64,000 nt of DNA, from positions 3,322,001 to 3,386,000 of the forward strand of contig NZ_JAFCJI010000001.1 in assembly GCF_018131105.1 (NCBI RefSeq), written 5' to 3'. Shown piece by piece: positions 34,517 to 43,131 of this stretch (position 1 is its first letter; the number at the start of each line of letters is the position of its first letter). Origin of the DNA: Bradyrhizobium manausense. GTDB lineage: Bacteria; Pseudomonadota; Alphaproteobacteria; Rhizobiales; Xanthobacteraceae. Both the position numbers and the translations under genes were made by a program. The notes beneath the pieces are model-generated. The model was not told where the DNA came from. It saw only the letters and a list, made by a program, of their open reading frames with translations, and ran no database searches.

Positions 34517-35723
34517 ATGAGAACTATCGCAGCCCTCGTGTCTGCGGCCGGCTTGCTGTCGGCTGCCCTGATCGCGCCCGCCTCCGCCCAGCAGACCCCG
34601 CTCAAGATCGGCGTGCTCTCCGACTTCTCCTCGGTCTATTCCGACATCGGCGGCCAAGGGAATGTCGAGGCCACCAAGATGGCGATCGAGGATTTTGGCG
34701 GGCAGATGTTCGGCAAGCCGATCGACATGGTCGCCGCCGACGTGCTCAACAAGCCCGATGTCGCCTCCGCCATCGCCCGCAAATGGTGGGAGACCGAGGG
34801 CGTCGACATGATCATCGACCTGCCGACCTCGGCCACCGCGCTTGCGGTGATGGAGCTGTCGAAACAGTACGAGAAGATCATGATCGTGACGGATGCGGCG
34901 AGCTCCGACATCACCGGAAAATCCTGCTCGCCCTATACTGCCCACTGGACCTACGACACCTATTCCAACGCCCACACCGTCGGTAGCGCCATCGTCAAGA
35001 ACGGTGGCGACAGCTGGTTCTTCCTCACCGCCGACTACGTGTTCGGCCATTCCATCGAGCGCGACACGGGCGATGTCGTGAGGGCCGCGGGCGGCAAGGT
35101 GCTCGGCAGCGTCAAGCACCCGCTCAACACGGCTGATTTCTCGTCCTTCCTGCTCCAGGCCCAGGCCTCGAAGGCCAAGATCATCGGGCTCGCCAATGGC
35201 GGCGGCGATACCATCAACGCGATCAAGCAAGCCGGCGAGTTCGGCATCGTCGCCGGCGGCCAGAACCTCGCTGCGATCGTCATGTTCATTTCCGACGTGC
35301 ACAGCCTTGGCCTGAAGCTCGCACAGGGGCTGATCATCACCGAGGCCTATTACTGGGACCTCAACGACAAGACCCGTGCCTTCGGCAAGCGCTTCATGGA
35401 GCGCGTCAAGCGCATGCCGACGATGAACCAGGCCGCGACCTACAGCGCCACGCTGCACTACCTCAAGGCCGTGCAGGCCGCCGGCACCAAGGACACCAAG
35501 ACCGTGATGGCGAAGATGCGTGAAATGTCGGTGAAAGATGCTTTCACCGACAACGGCGTCGCTCCGCGAAGACGGCCGCATGGTGCACAGCATGTTCCTG
35601 TTCCAGGTGAAGAAGCCTGAAGAATCGAAGGCCCCCTGGGACTATTACAAGCTGCTTGCCGAGGTGCCGGCCGACCAGGCCTTCCGTCCGCTGAGGGATG
35701 GCGGCTGCCCGCTGGTGAAGTAA
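34517..35723 (+). CDS. ABC transporter binding protein, amino-acid/aromatic type, frameshifted near the 3' end
   Basis: The protein has a signal peptide (A-S-A-Q-Q, near residue 24) and a Peripla_BP_6-type fold (L-K-I-G-V-L-S-D-F-S-S-V-Y near 29). After D-N-G-V the first frame runs into P-R-R-R-P-H-G and stops at 35620. A shift at about 35561 restores L-R-E-D-G-R-M-V-H-S-M-F and the normal family end A-F-R-P-L...G-C-P-L-V to 35723. One extra G explains it. Either the last 50 or so residues are lost in this strain, or the base is a sequencing error. No permease or ATPase genes accompany it, so it is an orphan receptor under the GntR protein. Confidence 0.85.
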
Positions 35724-35729
35724 CGCGAC

Positions 35730-35760
35730 GGACCTGCCTCGCCTCGCGCGGCGCAGGTCC
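35730..35760. terminator. hairpin between convergent genes
   Basis: Arms GGACCTGC and GCAGGTCC enclose a GC-rich 15-base loop, between the end of the binding-protein gene and the end of the araC-family gene. No long T tract is seen on either side, so it is a weak or Rho-assisted terminator at best. Confidence 0.45.
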
Positions 35761-35764
35761 AACT

Positions 35765-36709
35765 CTAGCGGCGGCGCAAGTCGGACGGACTATGCCCGAA
35801 CTTTCTTCGAAATACCGTGCTGAAGTAGGACGAGCTGCTGAATCCCAATTGATAGGCGACTTCGGTAATCGACAGCGAACGCAGCTCGGAACGCGTCAGG
35901 ACGTCGTAACAACGCTGCAACCGTCGATCCAGGATCCATTCCGACACAGAGAGGTCGGTGAGCCGGAAGAGATAGTGCAAATGCCTGAGCGACACGCCAT
36001 TGCTCTTCGCAATCCTCTCGAGCGACAGATCCGCGTCGGTGAGGTGCGCCTCGATCCAGGCTTTGACGGACCGCAGGCGGGCCTGCTGCGCGGTCGCATC
36101 CTCGGAGAATTCCTCCCTGCCGCCCATGTCGAGCGCAAGCGCCAGCAGGTCCATCAGCTCACCACCGAGCCGCGCCCTTGCGATCTCGTCCAGCGGCGCG
36201 CCTTCCTGCGCAAGCGTCGCGCAGAACTCGGCGGCGATCCGGCCCAGGCCGCGACTCGTCGTCATTGTCGTGATGACAGGCAGGCGCCCATCACTGAAGC
36301 GGTCCGCGAACTCCGTCCGGGGTATCTCGAGGTAGAGCGATCGTACCTTGCCGATGCATTCGAGGTCGTAGGCCTCGGAAGCCGAGAAGACCGTGCTCAT
36401 TCCGGCGTTCGAACGCAGGGTCTGGCCGGCCTGAAGAACGTTGATACTGCCCTGCTGGACGAATTCGAGGTAGTAACAATCCTTGTCGAGCTTCGCGATG
36501 TGCCGCTCGCGCCGAGATATCCGCTGTTCCGACAGCAGCACATCGGTCATGGTGATCGCGCCGAAGTTCAGCTTGCGGATAAAGCCCTGATAGTCGGATC
36601 GCTCTTCGGCATTGACGTCGACATGAACGTAGGCATCGCAAATGGCGCCCTGCCACGCGGCGAAACGCTTGGATGGCTCGAGGTCGTCCGTCGAGAATAT
36701 CAGGTCCAT
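35765..36709 (-). CDS. AraC-family regulator with AraC_binding_2 domain
   Basis: This 314-residue regulator has an N-terminal ligand/oligomer domain of the FeaR/NhaR-like AraC_binding_2 type (S-K-R-F-A-A-W-Q-G-A-I-C-D at about 13-25). The C-terminal double helix-turn-helix includes L-S-L-E-R-I-A-K-S-N-G-V-S-L-R-H-L near 230 and I-T-E-V-A-Y-Q-L-G-F-S-S-S-S-Y-F near 280. It is divergent from an acyl-CoA ligase and the importer operon, with two 21-base-spaced direct repeats between them. Confidence 0.92.
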   Translation of the reverse strand: MDLIFSTDDLEPSKRFAAWQGAICDAYVHVDVNAEERSDYQGFIRKLNFGAITMTDVLLSEQRISRRERHIAKLDKDCYYLEFVQQGSINVLQAGQTLRSNAGMSTVFSASEAYDLECIGKVRSLYLEIPRTEFADRFSDGRLPVITTMTTSRGLGRIAAEFCATLAQEGAPLDEIARARLGGELMDLLALALDMGGREEFSEDATAQQARLRSVKAWIEAHLTDADLSLERIAKSNGVSLRHLHYLFRLTDLSVSEWILDRRLQRCYDVLTRSELRSLSITEVAYQLGFSSSSYFSTVFRRKFGHSPSDLRRR

Positions 36710-36805
36710 CGTTCACCTATCCGTCGCAAGGCCAAGATGAACAATGTTTGTGCGTCGCACAAGCTGGCAGGATACTAGATTGCCGCCGCCTGTACGCAAG
36801 ACCAG

Positions 36806-36841
36806 TTTGCGCGGACAAGCAAAAGCTTTGCGCTCCGAAGC
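36806..36841. promoter_or_regulatory. direct repeats spaced 21 bases, probable AraC-family sites
   Basis: TTTGCGC-GGAC-AAGC (36806-36820) and TTTGCGC-TCCG-AAGC (36827-36841) share 11 of 15 bases and repeat exactly 21 bases apart, about two helical turns. That is the usual layout for AraC-family dimers. They lie 116 bases before the acyl-CoA ligase start. A separate perfect inverted repeat, TTGTGCG-T-CGCACAA, is at 36748-36762, nearer the araC start. Confidence 0.65.
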
Positions 36842-36957
36842 AAGCCGCGTTCAGGCATCTGGCCTATGAACAACAAGAAGCAATCGTTGAATTAGGCAGG
36901 AAACATTCGCTTGCATCAGGTCAGACTGACTGCCGCACAGTACGATGTGCAGCTTGA

Positions 36958-38865
36958 ATGGCGGGGCCCGTGAGCAACGTCTTGCCCTCGACTATGACGA
37001 CGCGCTTCACGCGGGCTGTCGCTGATATCGCCGACATCGAGGCGCTGGAGCGCTTGCCGTATGATTCCCTTGTGCCTGCCCGCAATCTCCATGATCTCTT
37101 CGACGCCACTGCACGACTGCATCCTGACCAGCCTGCACTCACGGTTCTGACCAGGGGCTCGCGAGAGTCTGGCGACATCACGCTGACTCATCGGCAGTTG
37201 CTTGCCGAGATTTCCCGCGCAGCCAATCTGTTCAGGGCACACGGAATCAAAGAGAGCGGCGGCACAGTCGCGTTTCTCTGCCCGATCCTGCCGCAGCTAT
37301 TTCCGGCATTGCTCGGCGCCCAGATCGCAGGCGTCGCCAGCTCGATCAACTATCTCCTGAACGAAGATGCGATTGCCGATCTGCTCGACGCGCAGAACGC
37401 AACCATCCTGGTGGTCGCTTCTGAAGCGGCCGATCGCGCGATCTGGACCAAGGCGGCCAATGTCGCGAGCCGCGTCCCATCGCTGAAGACGATTTTCGTG
37501 ATCGGCGCGAATGGGCCCCTGACGGGCGGTGCGGCGAGCTTCGACGAAGCAGTCGCGACGATGCGCGACACCCTGGATTTTACGCCTTCATCGGATCGCG
37601 ACACGGTTTGCGCACTGTTCCACACCGGCGGGACCACCGGCCGGCCAAAGCTCGTCCGCCTGACACATGGCAACCAGATCCACGCCGCCTGGAGCTTTGC
37701 GCAGGTCCACGGACTGGACGAGCGAGATGCCGCCGTCAACGGTTTCCCCCTGTTCCACGTCGGCGGCACAATGACTCTCGGCCTGTCGATTTTGGCGGCC
37801 GGCGGCCATGTGATCATTCCCTCGCCCTACAGCCTCCGAAGCCCCGATGCGATCCGCGACTATTGGCACACCGTCGAGCGGTTTGGCGCGACCATCGTCA
37901 GCGGCGTGCCGACCTCGATCGCCGCGCTTGCCGAGGTGCCGATCGGGTCATCCGATGTCGGCTCGGTTCGCATGGCTCTCACCGGGGGCGCCGTGGCGCC
38001 GAAAGCCGTGAGTGAAAGGTTTCAGGCCCGTACCGGGATCAGATTGTTCGAAACCTACGGCATGACGGAGACCGCGGCGGCAATCGCGTTCAATCCCGGC
38101 CGCGGCACACCCGTGCAAGGCAGCGTCGGCTTCCGGTCGCCGTTTGCGCAAACAAAAATCGTCGCGCTTGATGATGTGGACCTCAGGACGGAATGCCCGC
38201 CGCTCACCAGCGGCCTCGTCCTCGCCAGAGGACCGCAAGTGTTTCCCGGATATCTTGATCCCCAGCACAATAAGGGCGTGCTCACCGACGACCACTGGAT
38301 CGTCACAGGCGACGTTGGCTACCTCACCACCGACCAACGGCTGGTGCTGACTGGCCGCGAGAAAGACCTGATCGTGCGCAGCGGCCATAACATCGACCCT
38401 GCCGCCATCGAGGACGTCGCGAATGCCTTCCCCGGTGTCCAGATGAGCTCAGCCGTCGGCATGCCGGACGCCTACGCCGGCGAGGTGCCCATTGTCTTCG
38501 TCGTTCCGTCTCCCGGAAAAAACATCGACATGCCGCGGTTGCGCGAGCATCTCGAACGCAACGTCAATGAGCCTCCGGCCAGGCCAAAGCGCGTCGTCCT
38601 GATCGAAGCCCTTCCCGTCACCGCGGTCGGCAAGATCTTCAAGCCCACGCTTCGCGACCTCGCCGTTCAAGAGAAGGTCAGGACCGAGATCGATCGCATC
38701 TTCGGCCCGGACACCATCGCAGAGATTCTCGTCGACAAAGACGCCAGGTTAAATACGCTGGTCACCATCTCGATTGGCTCCAATGATCAGGAGCGGGTGA
38801 AAGCACTCACGGAAAGCCTGGCATCGCTTCCACAGACCTATCGCATAGAGACCCGACCGTCATAA
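36958..38865 (+). CDS. acyl-CoA synthetase (ANL superfamily), long form
   Basis: This 635-residue ligase has the phosphate loop H-T-G-G-T-T-G-R-P-K (near residue 222), Y-G-M-T-E-T-A near 366, T-G-D-V-G-Y near 443, and catalytic Lys in A-V-G-K-I-F-K-P near 560. A C-terminal extension of about 60 residues follows, longer than in standard members. It precedes a ribose-type importer operon by 38 bases in the same direction. The imported compound, once opened or hydrolysed, could therefore be its substrate. The acid is unknown. Confidence 0.9.
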   Translation: MAGPVSNVLPSTMTTRFTRAVADIADIEALERLPYDSLVPARNLHDLFDATARLHPDQPALTVLTRGSRESGDITLTHRQLLAEISRAANLFRAHGIKESGGTVAFLCPILPQLFPALLGAQIAGVASSINYLLNEDAIADLLDAQNATILVVASEAADRAIWTKAANVASRVPSLKTIFVIGANGPLTGGAASFDEAVATMRDTLDFTPSSDRDTVCALFHTGGTTGRPKLVRLTHGNQIHAAWSFAQVHGLDERDAAVNGFPLFHVGGTMTLGLSILAAGGHVIIPSPYSLRSPDAIRDYWHTVERFGATIVSGVPTSIAALAEVPIGSSDVGSVRMALTGGAVAPKAVSERFQARTGIRLFETYGMTETAAAIAFNPGRGTPVQGSVGFRSPFAQTKIVALDDVDLRTECPPLTSGLVLARGPQVFPGYLDPQHNKGVLTDDHWIVTGDVGYLTTDQRLVLTGREKDLIVRSGHNIDPAAIEDVANAFPGVQMSSAVGMPDAYAGEVPIVFVVPSPGKNIDMPRLREHLERNVNEPPARPKRVVLIEALPVTAVGKIFKPTLRDLAVQEKVRTEIDRIFGPDTIAEILVDKDARLNTLVTISIGSNDQERVKALTESLASLPQTYRIETRPS

Positions 38866-38903
38866 CGGACCCGCAGAGGCCGACGAAGAAAGGCAATAAG
38901 GGG

Positions 38904-39875
38904 ATGAAGCGCTTCCGGTTCAACCAGCAAGAGATCGTCTTCGCCGTCTTTGCGTTGCTATTCCTCGTCTTCTCGATCTTCCTGAATGGCTTTCTGACAA
39001 CCGAGAACATGCTGACGCTGCTGCAGAACGTTGCAGTGCTCGGCATTCTCGGCCTCGCCATGGCAATCGTCGTGATCGGCCGCGGCATCGACATCTCGCT
39101 GATCGCGGCCCTCGCCGTGCCTCCGGGCCTCGTGCTTCAGATGGTGCAGAACGGACATTCTTTGCCGTACGCGCTGCTGATCGCCGTGCTGCTCACGATC
39201 GCCTTCGGTCTCGTCAATGGCTGGCTGATCGCCTATGCCGAGGTGCCGTCGCTGTTTGCTACACTTGCGACGGGGCTATTGCTCGCCGGCCTCGGGCAGG
39301 CCGTCCTGTTCCAGCTCGACGTCGTGCAATGGAGCCAGGGCATGAACGGCTTCGAACGGCTCGGACAGGGCACCATTCTCGGTATTCCCACCTCGATCGT
39401 GATGTTCGCGATTGCCTGTGTCGTGGTCGCCTTCCTGCTCCGCCAGACCCGCTGGGGCGCTTATATCTACGCGATCGGCGACAATCCTTACGCCGCGCGT
39501 GTCACCGGCATTCCGTCCCGTCCGATCATCGTGCTGCAATATGTGATCGCGGCCCTGATCGGCTGCTTCGCCGGCCTCGTGATGGCTGCGTCGGTCAATT
39601 CAATGCCGACGCGCGTCTTCAACTCGACGCTGATCTACGACGTGATCCTGGTGGTCGTGCTCGGCGGCATCGGGCTGTCAGGCGGCCGCGGCGGCGTGCT
39701 GAACGTCATCATCGGCACGCTGCTGATCGGCACCATGCTCAACGGCATGACCATCATGGACATCTCCTACGCCGGACAAAACCTGATCAAGGGCGTGGTC
39801 CTGCTGCTCGCCGTCATCACGGACTCTTTCCTGAATCCGCGCAACGAAGAAACGGCACAGCAAGGCGACATCTGA
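38904..39875 (+). CDS. ABC importer permease, ribose type (RbsC-like)
   Basis: This 323-residue inner-membrane protein has eight to ten hydrophobic helices and the family motif I-V-V-I-G-R-G-I-D-I-S-L near residue 53-64. In RbsC this motif reads G-G-I-D-L-S-V. G-D-N-P-Y-A-A-R-V-T-G-I near 192 is the coupling-loop region that contacts the ATPase. It is the first transporter gene; a second permease of the same type is fused to a beta-propeller downstream, so the channel is probably a heterodimer. Confidence 0.9.
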   Translation: MKRFRFNQQEIVFAVFALLFLVFSIFLNGFLTTENMLTLLQNVAVLGILGLAMAIVVIGRGIDISLIAALAVPPGLVLQMVQNGHSLPYALLIAVLLTIAFGLVNGWLIAYAEVPSLFATLATGLLLAGLGQAVLFQLDVVQWSQGMNGFERLGQGTILGIPTSIVMFAIACVVVAFLLRQTRWGAYIYAIGDNPYAARVTGIPSRPIIVLQYVIAALIGCFAGLVMAASVNSMPTRVFNSTLIYDVILVVVLGGIGLSGGRGGVLNVIIGTLLIGTMLNGMTIMDISYAGQNLIKGVVLLLAVITDSFLNPRNEETAQQGDI

Positions 39876-39915
39876 ACGACCGAGAACAAAGACAATTACA
39901 ACCAAGGAGGAAGCA

Positions 39916-40932
39916 ATGAAGACCTTTGGCAACCCGACCAGGGTGACCCTGGCCGTACTGGCTCTGACTGCACTGACCGCACCGGCTCTGGCTCAGCAAG
40001 GGCTGGACGAACCGTTCCAGAAGCCGTTCAAGGAAGCGCTTGCCGGCAAGACCGTGGCCTATGTGCCGGTGGCGATGAACTTCGATCTTACCGAGGGCTG
40101 GTATGCCGGCCTGAAGAAGGAGCTCGAGCCCTACGGCGTCAAGTTCGTGATTCGCGACGCCAACTGGAACACCAATGCCGGCGCGCAGGCAGTCACCTCG
40201 CTGATCACCGAGAAGCCAGCGGTGATGGTGGTCCATAATCCGGACGTGCAGACCTACGCAAAACTGCTGCAGCGTGCCGAGAATGAAGGCATCTACGTCA
40301 TCCAGATCAATATGGGCTCGGCCTATCGGAGTTCCGCCTTCGTCGGCGCCAACTGGGTCGAGATCGGCGAACGCCAGACAGAAGCCGTGGTCAAGGCCTG
40401 TGAGGGCAAGTCGAACAAGATCGCGATCGTGCAGGGCGCCCTCTCGGCCGCGGCGAGCGCCTACACATTGAAGGGTGTCGAGAACGTTCTCGCCAAGCAT
40501 CCGGAGATCAAGGTGGCATCGAGCCAGGCTGCCGATTGGGATGCCGCCAAGGCCAAGGCGATCACGCAAACGGTGCTGAAGCAAAATCCCGATCTCTGCG
40601 GCATCGTCGGCTTCTGGGATGGCATGGACATCGGCACCGCCGCCGCAGTGAAGGAAGCCGGACTGACCGGCAAGGTGTTCCTCACCACCTCGGGCGGCGG
40701 CGAGCGCAAGGGCGCCTGCGAACTGGTGAAGTCAGGCGCGTTCGATCTCGACATGAGCTACGACGTGCCGACCCAGGCCGCGCAGATGGCCGGCACGATC
40801 AAGTGGCTGCTATCCTCAGGGGCCAAGCCTGGCTCGGTCAAGGGCTCGGAATACACCACGCTGATCCCGATCACCAAGGAGAACGCTGACAGCCAGACGT
40901 CGTGCTGGAATCTCAGCGACCTCAAGAAATAG
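39916..40932 (+). CDS. ABC importer substrate-binding protein, sugar type
   Basis: This 338-residue periplasmic receptor of the Peripla_BP_4 group has a signal peptide ending A-L-A-Q-Q (about residue 26), then K-T-V-A-Y-V-P-V-A-M-N-F near 48. Ligand-hinge segments include N-M-G-S-A-Y near 135 and G-F-W-D-G-M-D-I-G near 234. GGAGG precedes the ATG. The W-D-G-M-D replaces the aspartate/asparagine sugar-binding pattern of ribose receptors, so the ligand may not be a simple pentose or hexose. A hairpin follows. Confidence 0.88.
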   Translation: MKTFGNPTRVTLAVLALTALTAPALAQQGLDEPFQKPFKEALAGKTVAYVPVAMNFDLTEGWYAGLKKELEPYGVKFVIRDANWNTNAGAQAVTSLITEKPAVMVVHNPDVQTYAKLLQRAENEGIYVIQINMGSAYRSSAFVGANWVEIGERQTEAVVKACEGKSNKIAIVQGALSAAASAYTLKGVENVLAKHPEIKVASSQAADWDAAKAKAITQTVLKQNPDLCGIVGFWDGMDIGTAAAVKEAGLTGKVFLTTSGGGERKGACELVKSGAFDLDMSYDVPTQAAQMAGTIKWLLSSGAKPGSVKGSEYTTLIPITKENADSQTSCWNLSDLKK

Positions 40933-40951
40933 TTCGCGCTGACGCCCGTGG

Positions 40952-40974
40952 TCCCCGGGATCGACGCCCGGGGA
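40952..40974 (+). terminator. intercistronic hairpin after the binding-protein gene
   Basis: Arms TCCCCGGG and CCCGGGGA enclose ATCGACG, with no U-run. Like the hairpin at 8734-8765 it directly follows a binding-protein gene within an operon, consistent with RNA stabilisation that raises receptor output over the membrane genes. Confidence 0.5.
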
Positions 40975-41013
40975 TCTCACTCTCAATCATTTCCATGCCC
41001 CGTTGGAATGCCG

Positions 41014-43131
41014 ATGCGCGACACAATCACAAGCCTGCGTTACCGCTACTGGCCTGATCATCTCCTCGGCGAAATCCTGTCCAAGCGATGGACCGAGACA
41101 GCCATCCCGGTCATCCTCCTCCTGATCGTCGGCTTCGCCTTCAGCCGCTCCATCGACAACTTCCTGTCGCCGGCGAGCCTAGCCGATACTGCACGCCAGG
41201 CCGGCGAGATTGGGTTCATCGCACTCGGGCTCGCGCTGGTCGTCATCGTCGGCGGCATCGATCTGTCCGTGGGGTCGATCTTCGCACTGACCGATTTCTG
41301 CGCCCTCTATCTGCTTGACGTCGCTGGCTGGCCGGTTCCGGCGGTGGTGATCGCGACGCTGCTCTGCGGCGCCGTGCTCGGCGCCGTCAACGGCATCCTG
41401 GTCGGATATCTGCGGCTGCGCGCCTTCATCACCACGCTGATCACGCTGATCATCTACCGCTCGGCTTACGATCTCCTGATCCAGCGCTACTCCAACGCCA
41501 TCGCGTCAGCCTTCCCCGACATCCCGTCGTGGGATTTCATCGGCGCCGGTTCTGTCTTCGGCATCCCCACCGTGGCACTGGCTTATATCGTCATCGCGAT
41601 CTTCGGCCACATCTTCCTGACCCGGCTGCGCCCCGGCTGGCACATCACCGCAATCGGCGGCTCGCGACGTTCGGCATACAATTCAGGCATCCCCGTTCGC
41701 CGCACCATCGCGCTCTGCTACGTCGCGAGCGGCGTGCTGACCAGCATTGCCGCGCTGTTCTTCGCCTCACGGCTCGGCACCGTCGGCGGCGACATCGGTG
41801 TCGGCCTGGAAGTGATCGTGCTGACTGCGACCGTGCTCGGCGGCATCACGCTCGGCGGCGGCAAGGGCTCGGTGGCCAAATCGGCGGTCGGTGTGCTGAT
41901 CGTGCTCCTGATCACCAACGGCCTCACCACCATGAACGCACGCGGCGGCGTCAATCGCATGGCGCTGGCCGGCATCCTGCTCGTCGCCGCGATGGTCGAC
42001 ATCCGCTGGCAGAAGAACCGGACCCGCATCATCAGCAAGGTCTATGTCGCACCGACCTACCACGAGCTGCCGCCACCGCCCCCGACCGAGATCGGACAAG
42101 GCGGGCCATTCGAGCAGAACGACAAGCTGCGTATCGTCGAGGCGATCGGCCTCGGACGAATCGAGGCGCCGGAAGACGTCATCCTCGATCGCCACGACAA
42201 TCTCTATGCGGGTTCGCGTCACGGCGACATCATGCGCTTCCTCGCGCCCGACTATCAGAAGATGGAGGTCTTCGCCCATATCGGCGGCCAGCCGCTCGGC
42301 ATGGCCTTCGACCGCGAGGATAATCTCTACGTCTGCATCGGCGGCATGGGACTCTATCGCATCAAGCCTGACGGTACTGTCGAGAAGGCCACCGACGAGA
42401 CCAACCGCAGCATGCGCTCGGTCAACGACGACAGCCGCCTGCGGCTCGCCGACGATCTCGACATCACCGATGACGGCCTGATCTTCTTCTCGGAAGCGAC
42501 CGTGCGCTACGAGATGGATGAATGGCCGATTGACGGCTTGGAGGCGCGCGGAAATGGCCGCATCATCTCCTACGACACCAAGACCGGCACGACCCGCACC
42601 GAGCTGCGCGGCCTCAAATTCCCCAACGGCATCTGCGTCGCCAGCGACGGCCAGTCGATTCTGTTCGCCGAGACCTTTGGCTGCTCGATCAAGCGCTATT
42701 GGTTCGCGGGACCGAAGAAAGGCGCGGTCGAAGTGGTGATGGACAATCTGCCTGGCTACCCCGACAACATCAACCTCGCCTCCGACGGCAATTACTGGCT
42801 GGCGCTGGTCGGCATGCGCAGCCCATCGCTCGACCTCGCCTGGAAGATGCCCGGCTTCCGCCGTCGCATGGCCAAGCGCGTGCCGGTCGACGAGTGGCTG
42901 TTCCCCAACATCAACACAGGCTGCGTGGTCAAGTTCAACGAGCAGGGCAAGATCGTCGAATCGTTCTGGGACCTGCACGGCGAGAACCATCCGATGATCA
43001 CCTCGATGCGCGAGCATCGTGGCTATCTCTATCTGGGCGGCATCCTCAACAACCGCATCGGCCGCTACAAGCTCGACAACGCCGATCCGAACTTCGTCCA
43101 GTATGACAAGCGGTGGGGGAAGCAGTCGTGA
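41014..43131 (+). CDS. ABC importer permease fused to a strictosidine-synthase/SMP-30-like beta-propeller
   Basis: This 705-residue protein joins two parts. Residues about 25-335 are a ribose-type permease (V-V-I-V-G-G-I-D-L-S-V-G-S near 80; G-G-S-R-R-S-A-Y-N-S-G-I near 220). A Pro-rich linker (L-P-P-P-P-P-T, about 353-359) leads to residues about 370-705, a six-bladed-propeller-type domain with R-L-A-D-D-L-D-I, L-K-F-P-N-G-I-C-V-A, F-A-E-T-F-G-C-S-I-K-R-Y and L-P-G-Y-P-D-N-I-N, the landmarks of strictosidine-synthase-like/SMP-30 enzymes. ATG 41014 has GGA upstream; ATG 41008 is possible. RbsC-type permeases end in the cytoplasm, so the propeller should lie inside and could hydrolyse the incoming substrate (lactone or ester). 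Confidence 0.88.
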   Translation: MRDTITSLRYRYWPDHLLGEILSKRWTETAIPVILLLIVGFAFSRSIDNFLSPASLADTARQAGEIGFIALGLALVVIVGGIDLSVGSIFALTDFCALYLLDVAGWPVPAVVIATLLCGAVLGAVNGILVGYLRLRAFITTLITLIIYRSAYDLLIQRYSNAIASAFPDIPSWDFIGAGSVFGIPTVALAYIVIAIFGHIFLTRLRPGWHITAIGGSRRSAYNSGIPVRRTIALCYVASGVLTSIAALFFASRLGTVGGDIGVGLEVIVLTATVLGGITLGGGKGSVAKSAVGVLIVLLITNGLTTMNARGGVNRMALAGILLVAAMVDIRWQKNRTRIISKVYVAPTYHELPPPPPTEIGQGGPFEQNDKLRIVEAIGLGRIEAPEDVILDRHDNLYAGSRHGDIMRFLAPDYQKMEVFAHIGGQPLGMAFDREDNLYVCIGGMGLYRIKPDGTVEKATDETNRSMRSVNDDSRLRLADDLDITDDGLIFFSEATVRYEMDEWPIDGLEARGNGRIISYDTKTGTTRTELRGLKFPNGICVASDGQSILFAETFGCSIKRYWFAGPKKGAVEVVMDNLPGYPDNINLASDGNYWLALVGMRSPSLDLAWKMPGFRRRMAKRVPVDEWLFPNINTGCVVKFNEQGKIVESFWDLHGENHPMITSMREHRGYLYLGGILNNRIGRYKLDNADPNFVQYDKRWGKQS

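Noticed and set aside
34154..35593. Open frame of 479 codons on the minus strand across the gntR promoter and receptor gene
   Set aside because: It would cover the paired operators and read antisense to a gene with signal peptide and family motifs.
35538..35723. A separate small gene of 61 codons at the end of the receptor gene
   Set aside because: Its sequence continues the receptor family C-terminus, so it is the frameshifted end and not an independent gene.
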